A stretch of DNA of 7,308 nt from Opitutales bacterium (GCA_017526045.1 JAFXRX010000153.1:1-7308), one strand, 5' to 3'. Counted from the stretch's first letter, positions 1-6,633 are shown. Made by a program: numbers and translations. Notes: generated by a model not told the origin, from the sequence alone.

Positions 1-2
1 AC

Positions 3-1295
3 TCGGGGCTGCGCTTCTTGGGCGAATTTCCGTTTGACAGGCTCGACGCGCTCAAAAAGGCGTGCCCAAAAACAAAGCACATGATGCTTTTCAGGGGGCA
101 AAATATGGTCGGCTACAAGCACTATCCCGACGACGTCGTCGAGGCGTTTGTGGCGGCTTCCGCCAAGCACGGCATGGATATTTTCCGCATCTTCGACGCG
201 CTCAACGACACCCGCAATCTGGAGTGCGCAATCCGCGCCGTTCGCAAGGCGGGCAAGGACGCCCACGGCACAATCTGCTATACTTCAAGCCCCGTGCACA
301 CTGTCGAAAAATTTGTCAGGATGGGCTGCGAGCTAGAGGAAATGGGCTCGACGGGCATCGTCTTGAAGGACATGGCGGGGCTCGTTCCGCCTTACGTTGC
401 ATACAAAATCATAAGCGGCCTTAAAAAGAACGTTAAAATCCCCGTCATTTTCCACACGCACGACACCACGGGCTTGGGCGCGACAGCATATTACGCCGCG
501 GTGGAGGCGGGGGTCGACAGCGTCGACGTCTCGGTCGTCCCGTTTGCAAACGGCACCGGGCAGCCCGACTGCGCCAGAATGATGGCGATGCTGACCGACC
601 ACGAGCGCCAGCCCAAATACGACATAAAGGCTCTTTCCGAAATAAGAAAACACCTCGAAAAAATTTACGCGCAGCTTGGCGCGTACACAGCCAAGAAAAA
701 CGAAGTAATCGACTCCGACGCGCTTGTCTACCAAGTTCCCGGCGGCATGCTCTCGAATTTCCGCAACCAGCTCAAGGAGCAGAAAATGGAGGACAAGTTC
801 GAGGAAGTGTTCGCGGAAGTCCCGTACGTTCGCGAAAAGCTCGGCTGGATTCCGCTTGTAACGCCGACTTCGCAAATCGTCGGCACGCAGGCGATGATGA
901 ACGTAAAGTTCGGCAGGTGGAAGATGTTTACGCCGCAGGCCATGGACATCGCGCTCGGCTACTACGGCAGAACTCCCGCCCCCGTCGACCCCGAAATCAA
1001 GGCTCTTGCCGCAAAGATGTCGGGCAAGGACCCGATAGAATGCCGCCCCGCCGACTTGCAAAAGTCCGGCATGGAAGACCTGCGCAAGGCTCTGCGCGAA
1101 AAAGGCTTGAAGGACGACGACGAACACTGCGTAATCTACGCCATGTTCCCGCAGCAGCTTGAAGACATGTACACAAAGCCGCGCTCCGCCTACGAGCTCA
1201 AAAAGCCCGCAAACCCGCTAAACAAGGGCAAGGGCGAATTTACGGTCAATATCGACGGCACAGTCCACAGCGTTACAATCGAACAACTCTCATAG
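3..1295 (+). CDS. Oxaloacetate decarboxylase alpha / pyruvate carboxylase subunit B carboxyltransferase (5' partial)
   Basis: This is the carboxyltransferase subunit of a biotin-dependent enzyme, which moves CO2 between carboxybiotin and pyruvate/oxaloacetate. The frame is open from base 3, so the gene starts upstream. By comparison with the family about 55 N-terminal residues are missing, including the usual TTLRDGHQS segment; the TTG at 18 is not a real start. Visible hallmarks are RFLGEFPFDRL followed by MMLFRGQN, FRIFDALND, KDMAGL (its Lys, codon 366-368, is the expected carboxylated metal-ligand lysine), and the metal-binding HTHDTTG with both His codons at 453-461. A PYC/OadA-type conserved carboxylase domain follows, including PGGMLSN and TPTSQIVGTQA. 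The protein stops after GEFTVNIDGTVHSVTIEQLS, which resembles the opening strands of a biotin-carrier module. The biotinylation motif (AMKM type) is absent, so a separate carrier protein is presumably needed. Assigning it to a decarboxylase or to a pyruvate carboxylase is not possible from this fragment. Confidence 0.92.
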   Translation, partial: SGLRFLGEFPFDRLDALKKACPKTKHMMLFRGQNMVGYKHYPDDVVEAFVAASAKHGMDIFRIFDALNDTRNLECAIRAVRKAGKDAHGTICYTSSPVHTVEKFVRMGCELEEMGSTGIVLKDMAGLVPPYVAYKIISGLKKNVKIPVIFHTHDTTGLGATAYYAAVEAGVDSVDVSVVPFANGTGQPDCARMMAMLTDHERQPKYDIKALSEIRKHLEKIYAQLGAYTAKKNEVIDSDALVYQVPGGMLSNFRNQLKEQKMEDKFEEVFAEVPYVREKLGWIPLVTPTSQIVGTQAMMNVKFGRWKMFTPQAMDIALGYYGRTPAPVDPEIKALAAKMSGKDPIECRPADLQKSGMEDLRKALREKGLKDDDEHCVIYAMFPQQLEDMYTKPRSAYELKKPANPLNKGKGEFTVNIDGTVHSVTIEQLS

Positions 1296-1313
1296 CTTTT
1301 TTGTTTGCTCTCC

Positions 1314-2780
1314 ATGCAGGGAAAAGACGACAGCCTCAAAAATCACGTTCGCAAGCCGAATGCCGACGACGAGGAATTCTATGACGAGAGCGAATTGAAG
1401 CGCGGCGTTTTGGACGAATTTTCCAAGCCTTCGTCCTTCCCGCTAAACCGCGGAGAAGTAAACCCCCATTTGCGTTCCGCCTCTTCCGCCGGCGAAGTTC
1501 CCCCTCCGCCGGGGGCGTTTCCGCCCCCGCCGCCCGGGGTTTTCCCGCCGCCGCCTCCTCCTCCGTACGGAGGCTTTCCGCCGCCCCCGCCGCCGCCCGG
1601 GGCGTTTCCTCCCCCTCCGCCGGGGGCGTTTCCGCCTCCGTTGCCCGGGGCTTTCCCGCCGCCGCCTGGGGCGTTCCCGCTTCCGGGCGAGCCCTTGCCG
1701 GAAAATATGGGCATAGAGTACGATGAAAACGGAAACCCGATTTTGGTCGAGTATGAATACGAGGAAAACGGGGAGCCCGAAGGCTATCCCGAAGAAATGC
1801 CCCCGCAGTTTGGCGGCAATTTCGAGCCCCCGCCCGCGCCCCGCCCGCGCGAAAGCTTGAAGGGGCGCATGATTTCGCAAAGCGACGCTTCGTTTGTCAG
1901 CAAGCAAAAGGAGGGCTTTGCCAAGGCCGAGGAGCTTGAAAGGCAGGAGGTTCTCGCTTCCCGCTGGCTGCTTGCAACGAGGGTTGCCATGGCGCTGGTT
2001 GCCCTCGCCGCGCTGACGGCCGCAGTGTATTTCTTCTTCGACTTGTTCGCGCCGCAGCACGATGTCCTTCCCGACAGCCTCGGCGGGAATAAAACTTTGC
2101 CGGGCGAAACTTATTGGAAGCTCGAATTTTCAAAGCCCAACAATACCGTAATGCGCTTTTACGACGCGATAGGCGGCACCGACAAGTGCGGCGCAGTCTA
2201 CGACAAAATGGTGTGGGGCTCTTTCCATATCGGCATAAAAATAATGCAGTTTTACTGCATAGAAACCCGCGCGACGGCGTATCTGAAAGTCGGGATTTCC
2301 CCGAACGAGAGCATTTATCTTTTGAACGCCGAGGGCAAGGCAAAGCGGCTTTTGACCCCGTCGGTAGCGGGCCCCAGCGATACTTTGGGCGAATACGAAA
2401 CCGAGGCTCTCAACGCGCTTGTTTTCTTCGACGAGCCCCTGCACAAGGCTGCGTTTAAAGACTACATGTCAAATCGCCACCCGTTCAAGTCTTTGGGCAA
2501 CCTGACCTACAACGACAACGTCTATGACGCCGTCGAATTCCAGACGATAACAGGCGTAAAAATAGTCTATTACTTCGACATTAAAACGAATTTGGCGGCA
2601 TACAAGTTCGTAACCCAAAAGAACGTTTTCTCCCGCGTCGAATACCAGGATTATGTCGACTACAACGGCATAAAGCTGCCGCGCGTGCGCAACGTGTACA
2701 TGAACAATTCCGAAAAGCCGTACGGCACCGCAATCTTCGACACAATCAAGTTTAACCGCGACATAATTTTCCCGAGGTAA
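1314..2780 (+). CDS. Single-pass membrane protein: proline-repeat cytoplasmic tail plus LolA-like C-terminal domain
   Basis: I do not know a named family for the whole 488-residue protein. Residues 1-60 are hydrophilic and acidic. Residues 63-127 are seven P(n)-GAF/GVF/GGF units. Residues 128-180 are rich in Glu, Tyr and Pro. Residues 195-217 are charged, and about 218-243 form one transmembrane helix (WLLATRV to VYFFF). Basic residues before the helix suggest the N-terminus is cytoplasmic and residues 246-488 are periplasmic. That part has a LolA/outer-membrane-lipoprotein-sorting-like pattern: RFYDAIGGTDKCG near the front, then YYFDIKTNL, YQDYVDYNGIKLPRV and IFDTIKFN at the end. The fold assignment is inference from this pattern. 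The only two cysteines (292 and 315) both lie in the periplasmic part. The ATG at 1314 is preferred; an in-frame TTG at 1305 would add three residues, and neither has a clear ribosome binding site. The gene follows the carboxyltransferase by 18 bp. Confidence 0.8.
   Translation: MQGKDDSLKNHVRKPNADDEEFYDESELKRGVLDEFSKPSSFPLNRGEVNPHLRSASSAGEVPPPPGAFPPPPPGVFPPPPPPPYGGFPPPPPPPGAFPPPPPGAFPPPLPGAFPPPPGAFPLPGEPLPENMGIEYDENGNPILVEYEYEENGEPEGYPEEMPPQFGGNFEPPPAPRPRESLKGRMISQSDASFVSKQKEGFAKAEELERQEVLASRWLLATRVAMALVALAALTAAVYFFFDLFAPQHDVLPDSLGGNKTLPGETYWKLEFSKPNNTVMRFYDAIGGTDKCGAVYDKMVWGSFHIGIKIMQFYCIETRATAYLKVGISPNESIYLLNAEGKAKRLLTPSVAGPSDTLGEYETEALNALVFFDEPLHKAAFKDYMSNRHPFKSLGNLTYNDNVYDAVEFQTITGVKIVYYFDIKTNLAAYKFVTQKNVFSRVEYQDYVDYNGIKLPRVRNVYMNNSEKPYGTAIFDTIKFNRDIIFPR
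1500..1667 (+). repeat. 111-bp offset internal duplication within the proline tract
   Basis: Bases 1500-1556 match 1611-1667 with four mismatches by eye. This includes a perfect 25-bp direct repeat (1501-1525 and 1612-1636) and a 25-bp repeat with one mismatch (1532-1556 and 1643-1667). Both pairs are offset by exactly 111 bp, which is 37 codons, so the duplication preserves frame. This points to a past tandem duplication of a 111-bp block on top of the short proline units. Confidence 0.8.
1500..1694 (+). repeat. In-frame proline-rich tandem repeat tract
   Basis: This tract encodes residues 63-127 of the membrane protein as seven consecutive units of four to seven prolines (some with Leu or Tyr) closed by GAF, GVF or GGF, then PLPG. 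The DNA is dominated by CCG and CCC codons broken by GGGGCGTTT-like spacers. It is strongly strand-asymmetric, with C runs on the + strand and G runs on the - strand. The reading frame stays open throughout, so the tract is part of the protein. Confidence 0.9.
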
Positions 2781-2803
2781 AAATTTCAAAACAAAAAAAC
2801 ACC

Positions 2804-3937
2804 ATGCAAGAAAATCCCGTCCCTCTGTTTGATTTAAAAAAGCAATACGCGAAAATCCGCGGCGAAGTCCGCGCGGCTTTCGACGAAGTTCTGGACAGCC
2901 AGATGATGATAGGCGGCGCGAAAGTCGCGGCAATCGAGGAGGCTGTCGCAAAATACTGCGGCGTGAAAAAGGCGGTCGCGCTCTCCAGCGGCACCGACGC
3001 GCTTTTGGCGGCTTTGATGGCGCGCGGGATTTACCGCAGCCCCCTCGATTCCGAAAACGCGGGGGAAGTTATTGTGCCGACTTTCACATTTTTTGCTACG
3101 GCGGGCTGCGTATGGCGGGCGGGCGCAAAACCCGTTTTTGCCGACATCGACCCCGACACTTTCAACATGTCCGCCGAAAGTCTTGAAAAGGCCATAACCC
3201 CGCGCACAAAGGCGATAATGCCCGTGCACCTCTTCGGGCAGTGCGCCGACATGGACGCAATAATGGAAATCGCAAACCGCCGCGGTATCCCCGTAATCGA
3301 GGACTGCGCGCAGGCAATCGGGGCTTCGCGCGGCGGGGTGAAGGCGGGGGCTTTCGGCCTCTGCGGCTGCCTGAGCTTCTTCCCGACAAAAAATCTTGGC
3401 GGCTTCGGCGACGGCGGCATGGTGGTTTCAAACGACGAGCATTTCGCCGAAGAAGTCGCGCGCGTGCGCAACCACGGCATGCAGCCGAAGTATTTCCACC
3501 GCAGCGTCGGCGGCAATTTCCGCCTCGACGCGCTCCAGGCGGCGGGGCTTTTGGTGAAGCTGCCGCACCTCGACTCGTGGCACGAGGCTCGCAGGGCAAA
3601 CGCCGCCTTCTACAACGAGGCGTTCGCGGGCGAGCCGAAAATCAAGACGCCGAAAATCGACCCGAAAAACTATTCGATTTACAACCAGTATGTCGTGCGC
3701 GTGCCGAACCGCGACGAGGCCATAAAGACGCTGCGCGCAAACGGCGTAAACTGCGAAATCTACTACCCGCTGCCGCTGCACGAGCAGGAGTGCTTCGCCG
3801 CCCTCGGCTACAAGAGGGGCGATTTCCCCGTCGCGGAGGAAGTGGCGCGCGACTGCCTGGCTTTGCCGATTTTCCCCGAGCTTGAAAAATGCGAGCTTGA
3901 AAAAGTGGCGGAGCAGCTGAAACGCGCCGTTAAATAG
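2804..3937 (+). CDS. DegT/DnrJ/EryC1/StrS-family PLP-dependent aminotransferase
   Basis: This 377-residue protein is a fold-type I PLP enzyme of the sugar-aminotransferase family. Its members usually transfer an amino group from glutamate (or glutamine) to a keto sugar nucleotide for surface glycans. Seen in order are the N-terminal VPLFDLKKQY; SSGTDAL at 61-67, the phosphate-binding region; VPTFTFFATA at 91-100; PVHLFGQ around His142; EDCAQAIGA with Asp167 expected to pair with the pyridine nitrogen; and SFFPTKNLGGFGDGG, where Lys196 is the expected Schiff-base lysine. Near the C-terminus are NFRLDALQAA and YYPLPLHEQECF. Length and motifs look complete and functional. The exact sugar substrate cannot be read from sequence. 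The start follows an A-rich 23-bp gap after the membrane-protein stop, with no clear Shine-Dalgarno sequence. No other sugar-nucleotide genes are in the window. Confidence 0.93.
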   Translation: MQENPVPLFDLKKQYAKIRGEVRAAFDEVLDSQMMIGGAKVAAIEEAVAKYCGVKKAVALSSGTDALLAALMARGIYRSPLDSENAGEVIVPTFTFFATAGCVWRAGAKPVFADIDPDTFNMSAESLEKAITPRTKAIMPVHLFGQCADMDAIMEIANRRGIPVIEDCAQAIGASRGGVKAGAFGLCGCLSFFPTKNLGGFGDGGMVVSNDEHFAEEVARVRNHGMQPKYFHRSVGGNFRLDALQAAGLLVKLPHLDSWHEARRANAAFYNEAFAGEPKIKTPKIDPKNYSIYNQYVVRVPNRDEAIKTLRANGVNCEIYYPLPLHEQECFAALGYKRGDFPVAEEVARDCLALPIFPELEKCELEKVAEQLKRAVK

Positions 3938-3957
3938 CCGCGCGTTCCCGCGCCGCG

Positions 3958-4001
3958 CCCCCCCCCGTTTTTAGGGTTGTAAACGGCGGGGGGAATTGTT
4001 T
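3958..4001 (+). terminator. Probable intrinsic terminator after the aminotransferase gene
   Basis: A C-rich arm at 3958-3970 pairs with a G-rich arm at 3981-3993. This gives about 12 base pairs with one C-C mismatch (3964/3987), and the loop is 3971-3980. The tail AATTGTTT is only moderately T-rich, so the hairpin is strong but the U-tract is weak. Its position about 20 bp past the stop codon, before the only sizeable intergenic gap, supports a terminator for the upstream group. Confidence 0.55.
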
Positions 4002-4017
4002 GAATTCAGGGGCATTT

Positions 4018-4025
4018 AGAAAAGG
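4018..4025 (+). promoter_or_regulatory. Ribosome binding site of the lipoprotein gene
   Basis: AGAAAAGG ends six bases before the ATG at 4032 and is the clearest Shine-Dalgarno-like sequence at any gene start in this window. It supports 4032 as the start and fits a fresh initiation site after the upstream terminator. No convincing -35/-10 promoter could be picked out in 3994-4017. Confidence 0.5.
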
Positions 4026-4031
4026 TCTTTT

Positions 4032-5840
4032 ATGTTTTTTAAAATTGACGCCAAAAAATTTTTGTCCGCCATGCTTGCGGGCGCGGCGTTTTTTATGTGC
4101 TCGTGCTCCGACGGCAACGCGAGCGCGAACGCCGACTACGTCAGGGCGGTCGAAACTCTCGAAAAATCATTTGCGGCATTCAATGGCGGGGACTTCGCGG
4201 GGGCGGCTGCCCTTGCGCAGGACGTCGAAGACGGCATACGCGCCGTCGTTAAAAAATATCCCGAAAGCGACATTGCCCTGAAAATCGTCTCCGACCCGAA
4301 TTTGCATCTGGGCGACGCGAGCTATGCGGACTTCCGCAAAAGCATTCTGCCCAATTTCCTGCTCGCGGGCGACGGTGCCTTCGCCGATTTCGACGTGGCT
4401 TGGGCTATTGCGCTGTTTTCCGACGACGCGGCGAAAGTCGCGTTTGCCGAATGCCTCGGCGAATATCCGAAAACTCTCGCCTCTATGAAAGACCCTTCGG
4501 CGTTTAAGAAAATTTCAAGCGCGGGCGGCGAAAAAATTTTTGAAAAAATCCTTTCGGACGTCTTCCGCGAAGGCTCGGCAATTCCGCGCGCGGCGGCAAA
4601 CGGCGAGGCTTCGTTTTTCGGCAGCCCCCGCGCCGCGGTTTTAAACGCCCGCCAGGCTTTCCGCTCGTCGCAGGCTCAAAATTCAAAGCCCGGGAAAGTC
4701 GGGGCGCAGCCTGCCGCAACCCCCGCAAAAGCTCCGGCGGATGTTAAGCCGCAGACACTGCCGCCCATGCAAAATTCGGAAAAATTCCTTGCCCAGGCGC
4801 AGAAGGACGCGGCAATGGCAAGCTACAACTTGGAGGCGTCCGCGAGGATTTTGCAGGCGTCGAAACTCGTTTCCCCGTCGAGCGCGGAGTTTGGCGAGTT
4901 CTCAAAATGCCTCGACACAGCCCTTGCAAACGCAAAAAAAATAAGCTCCAAGAAGCTGCGCTTAAGCGCGCTTAAAAACATAATTTTGGCGATGTCGCAA
5001 ACGGGGCGCAACGCGGAGGCCCTGGCGGAGCTTGCCTCCAACCCCGACTGCGCCGGCATGCGCCAAGACTGCTGCTGCGTCATAGCCGAAAATCTGATAA
5101 ATTTTGGCGACTTGAAAAACGCCGAGGCGGTTGTCGAGGGGCTTGAAAACGCAAAAATCCGCTCGATGTTTTACTCGCATTTGGCGCGCGTAAAGCTTTC
5201 GAAAAACGATTTTGAAGGCGCGTACTTGTCCGCGCAGAAGGCAAACGACTCCGCGGGCGCGTCCGTTGTCATGCTCGAGCAGGCGTTGCATTTGTGGAAT
5301 TCCGACAACAAAAAGGCACTTGAAATTTTGGCGAATGTGAACCCGCAGGGGCTTCCGCTTGAGAGCTTGAATTTGTTTTTGGCGAAAGCGGGGATTGCCG
5401 CCCCGAAAAATCTGCCGCCCCACATAATGTACGCCGACAGGTATTTGGAAATTGCCTCGCTTCTTGCGCCCGCCGACAAAAACGCCGCGCTCAAGTGGCT
5501 CGGGCTCGGCGCGCTTGTGGCGCAAAACGCGGGTGCAAAGGACGCCGAATTTTTGAACGAAAAAATCTGCCGGATTTTAATCGAAATAAAAAGCGGCGAC
5601 GCCGTCGCGTACGCGTCGAAGCTGCGCGGCAAAATTCCCGCCCGCTCGCTTCTGGGCTTTGCCGAAAGCTGCGTTGCCCGCGGCGACAAAAAAACCGCGC
5701 TCGAATTTTTCAGGATGGCGTCTGCCGTATGCCAGACGCAGAAAGACGCCGTAAAAGTCGCCTTTTCAATGCAGGCTTCGAATATCGAAAAACAGGAAAT
5801 TATGAAGCTTTTGGGCGGCCGCCTGCCGAAGTTCAAATAA
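4032..5840 (+). CDS. Putative lipoprotein with TPR-like helical repeats, unknown function
   Basis: I do not recognise a named family for this 602-residue protein. The N-terminus has basic residues (Lys4, Lys8, Lys9), a hydrophobic stretch and then MCSCSDG. Cys25 (with Met22 and Ser24 at -3 and -1) is the more likely lipidation site and Cys23 the alternative, so an anchored envelope protein is inferred. Residues 36-80 look like one helical hairpin. Residues 212-246 form an Ala/Pro/Gln-rich linker. From about 250 on the protein is helical, with TPR-like units of about 33 residues near 311-339, 343-373, 376-406, 409-438 and 538-569 (for example GRNAEALAEL, GDLKNAEAVVEGL, GDKKTALEFF). Such repeats usually bind proteins or peptides. 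An odd DCCC cluster lies at 346-349. It precedes thiD by 4 bp and probably shares a transcript with it. No catalytic motif is visible. Confidence 0.8.
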   Translation: MFFKIDAKKFLSAMLAGAAFFMCSCSDGNASANADYVRAVETLEKSFAAFNGGDFAGAAALAQDVEDGIRAVVKKYPESDIALKIVSDPNLHLGDASYADFRKSILPNFLLAGDGAFADFDVAWAIALFSDDAAKVAFAECLGEYPKTLASMKDPSAFKKISSAGGEKIFEKILSDVFREGSAIPRAAANGEASFFGSPRAAVLNARQAFRSSQAQNSKPGKVGAQPAATPAKAPADVKPQTLPPMQNSEKFLAQAQKDAAMASYNLEASARILQASKLVSPSSAEFGEFSKCLDTALANAKKISSKKLRLSALKNIILAMSQTGRNAEALAELASNPDCAGMRQDCCCVIAENLINFGDLKNAEAVVEGLENAKIRSMFYSHLARVKLSKNDFEGAYLSAQKANDSAGASVVMLEQALHLWNSDNKKALEILANVNPQGLPLESLNLFLAKAGIAAPKNLPPHIMYADRYLEIASLLAPADKNAALKWLGLGALVAQNAGAKDAEFLNEKICRILIEIKSGDAVAYASKLRGKIPARSLLGFAESCVARGDKKTALEFFRMASAVCQTQKDAVKVAFSMQASNIEKQEIMKLLGGRLPKFK

Positions 5841-5844
5841 GGGC

Positions 5845-6624
5845 ATGAAAGTTGCAATGACAGTCGCGGGTTCGGATTCGGGCGCGGGCGCGGGAATCCA
5901 GGCGGACATGCTCTCGATTGCAAGCCAGGGCGTTTTTGCGACTTGCGCGATTGCCGCAATGACTGCGCAAAACCCCGGCGGAGTGCGCGCGGTGCAGCCC
6001 TCGTCGGCGCAGTTTTTGGCGGAGCAGCTCGAAAGCGTTTGCGAATATTTCAAGCCCGCCGCCGCGAAGTGCGGAATGCTTTTTAGCGCGGAGCTTGCGG
6101 AAGTTGCGGCGAGGTTTTTTAAGTCGCGCCCCGAAATCCGCCTCGTGGTCGACCCCGTTATGATTTCAACAAGCGGCGCGAAGCTCTTGCAGCCCGACGC
6201 CGCAAAAATTCTTGTCGAAAAGCTCATCCCGCTTGCGGAGCTTGCCACGCCAAATTTGGACGAAGCGCAGTTTATTTTGGGGATTGATAAAATTTCCGCG
6301 CGGAATTTGGAAGAGGCGGCGCTTGGGCTTTCGCAACATCTTAATACTTCCGTCCTGCTAAAAGGCGGGCACTTGCAGGGAGATGAAATTGTCGACGCCC
6401 TCGCGGTAAAAAATTCCGGAGAGGTTTTGGTTTTCAAGTCGGAGCGGATTTTAAATGTCGACACCCACGGCAGCGGCTGCACTTTAAGCGCGGCAATCGC
6501 GGCGCGCTTCGCCCTCGGCGAGGATTTGGTTCTATCGGTAAAAAACGCGAGGGAGTACCTTTTGCGCGGCATGAAAAATCCGCTTAGGGTAGCGGGCAAA
6601 AATTTTATAAACCATCTTGCGTGA
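5845..6624 (+). CDS. thiD: Hydroxymethylpyrimidine kinase / phosphomethylpyrimidine kinase ThiD
   Basis: ThiD is a cytoplasmic ribokinase-family enzyme that phosphorylates 4-amino-5-hydroxymethyl-2-methylpyrimidine to the mono- and then the diphosphate, the pyrimidine half of thiamine phosphate. The 259-residue length is typical. Seen motifs are AGSDSGAGAGIQAD at 8-21, TAQNPGGV at 40-47 (substrate-pocket Gln42), VVDPVMISTSGAKLL at 101-115, TPNLDEAQ at 135-142, LLKGGHLQGDE at 171-181 and the anion-hole DTHGSGCTLSAAIAA at 206-220 with Cys212. One glycine of the usual N-terminal GGGAG loop is Ala here, a mild change. The ATG sits 4 bp after the lipoprotein stop and places AGSD at the normal distance from the N-terminus. 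No other thiamine gene and no TPP riboswitch is visible nearby. A pyridoxal-kinase activity, known for some ThiD-like proteins, cannot be excluded. Confidence 0.93.
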   Translation: MKVAMTVAGSDSGAGAGIQADMLSIASQGVFATCAIAAMTAQNPGGVRAVQPSSAQFLAEQLESVCEYFKPAAAKCGMLFSAELAEVAARFFKSRPEIRLVVDPVMISTSGAKLLQPDAAKILVEKLIPLAELATPNLDEAQFILGIDKISARNLEEAALGLSQHLNTSVLLKGGHLQGDEIVDALAVKNSGEVLVFKSERILNVDTHGSGCTLSAAIAARFALGEDLVLSVKNAREYLLRGMKNPLRVAGKNFINHLA

Positions 6625-6633
6625 GCTGAAAAT

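Noticed and set aside
333..1127. 264-codon open frame on the - strand inside the carboxyltransferase gene
   Set aside because: Fully antisense to a gene with clear catalytic motifs; no family features of its own.
1296..1313. T-rich gap after the carboxyltransferase stop as a possible terminator
   Set aside because: There is a run of six T, but no convincing GC-rich hairpin immediately before it.
1560..1573. Perfect 14-bp palindrome (CCTCCGTACGGAGG)
   Set aside because: It lies within the proline-repeat coding tract, encoding a Pro-Pro-Tyr-Gly-Gly stretch, and is explained by CCT/CCG codons meeting GGA/GGC codons; no reason to call it an operator.
1500..1694. CRISPR array or mobile-element repeat
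   Set aside because: The repeats are contiguous, frame-preserving and translated, with no unique spacers and no transposase nearby.
1379..1714. Glycine-rich - strand open frame opposite the proline tract
   Set aside because: The Gly repeats are just the complement of proline codons; the + strand frame continues into a transmembrane helix and a folded domain, so it is the real one.
3994..4031. Possible promoter for the lipoprotein gene (TTGTTT and TAGAAA elements)
   Set aside because: The spacing is about 14 bp and both elements match poorly; not separable from chance.
4000..4281. 93-codon + strand open frame overlapping the start of the lipoprotein gene
   Set aside because: The competing frame at 4032 has a ribosome binding site, a signal peptide with lipobox and a 602-residue extent; the shorter frame is basic, low-complexity and featureless.
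5841..5844. TPP riboswitch upstream of thiD
   Set aside because: Only 4 bp separate thiD from the lipoprotein gene and no thi-box-like sequence was seen; thiD appears to be an internal operon gene.
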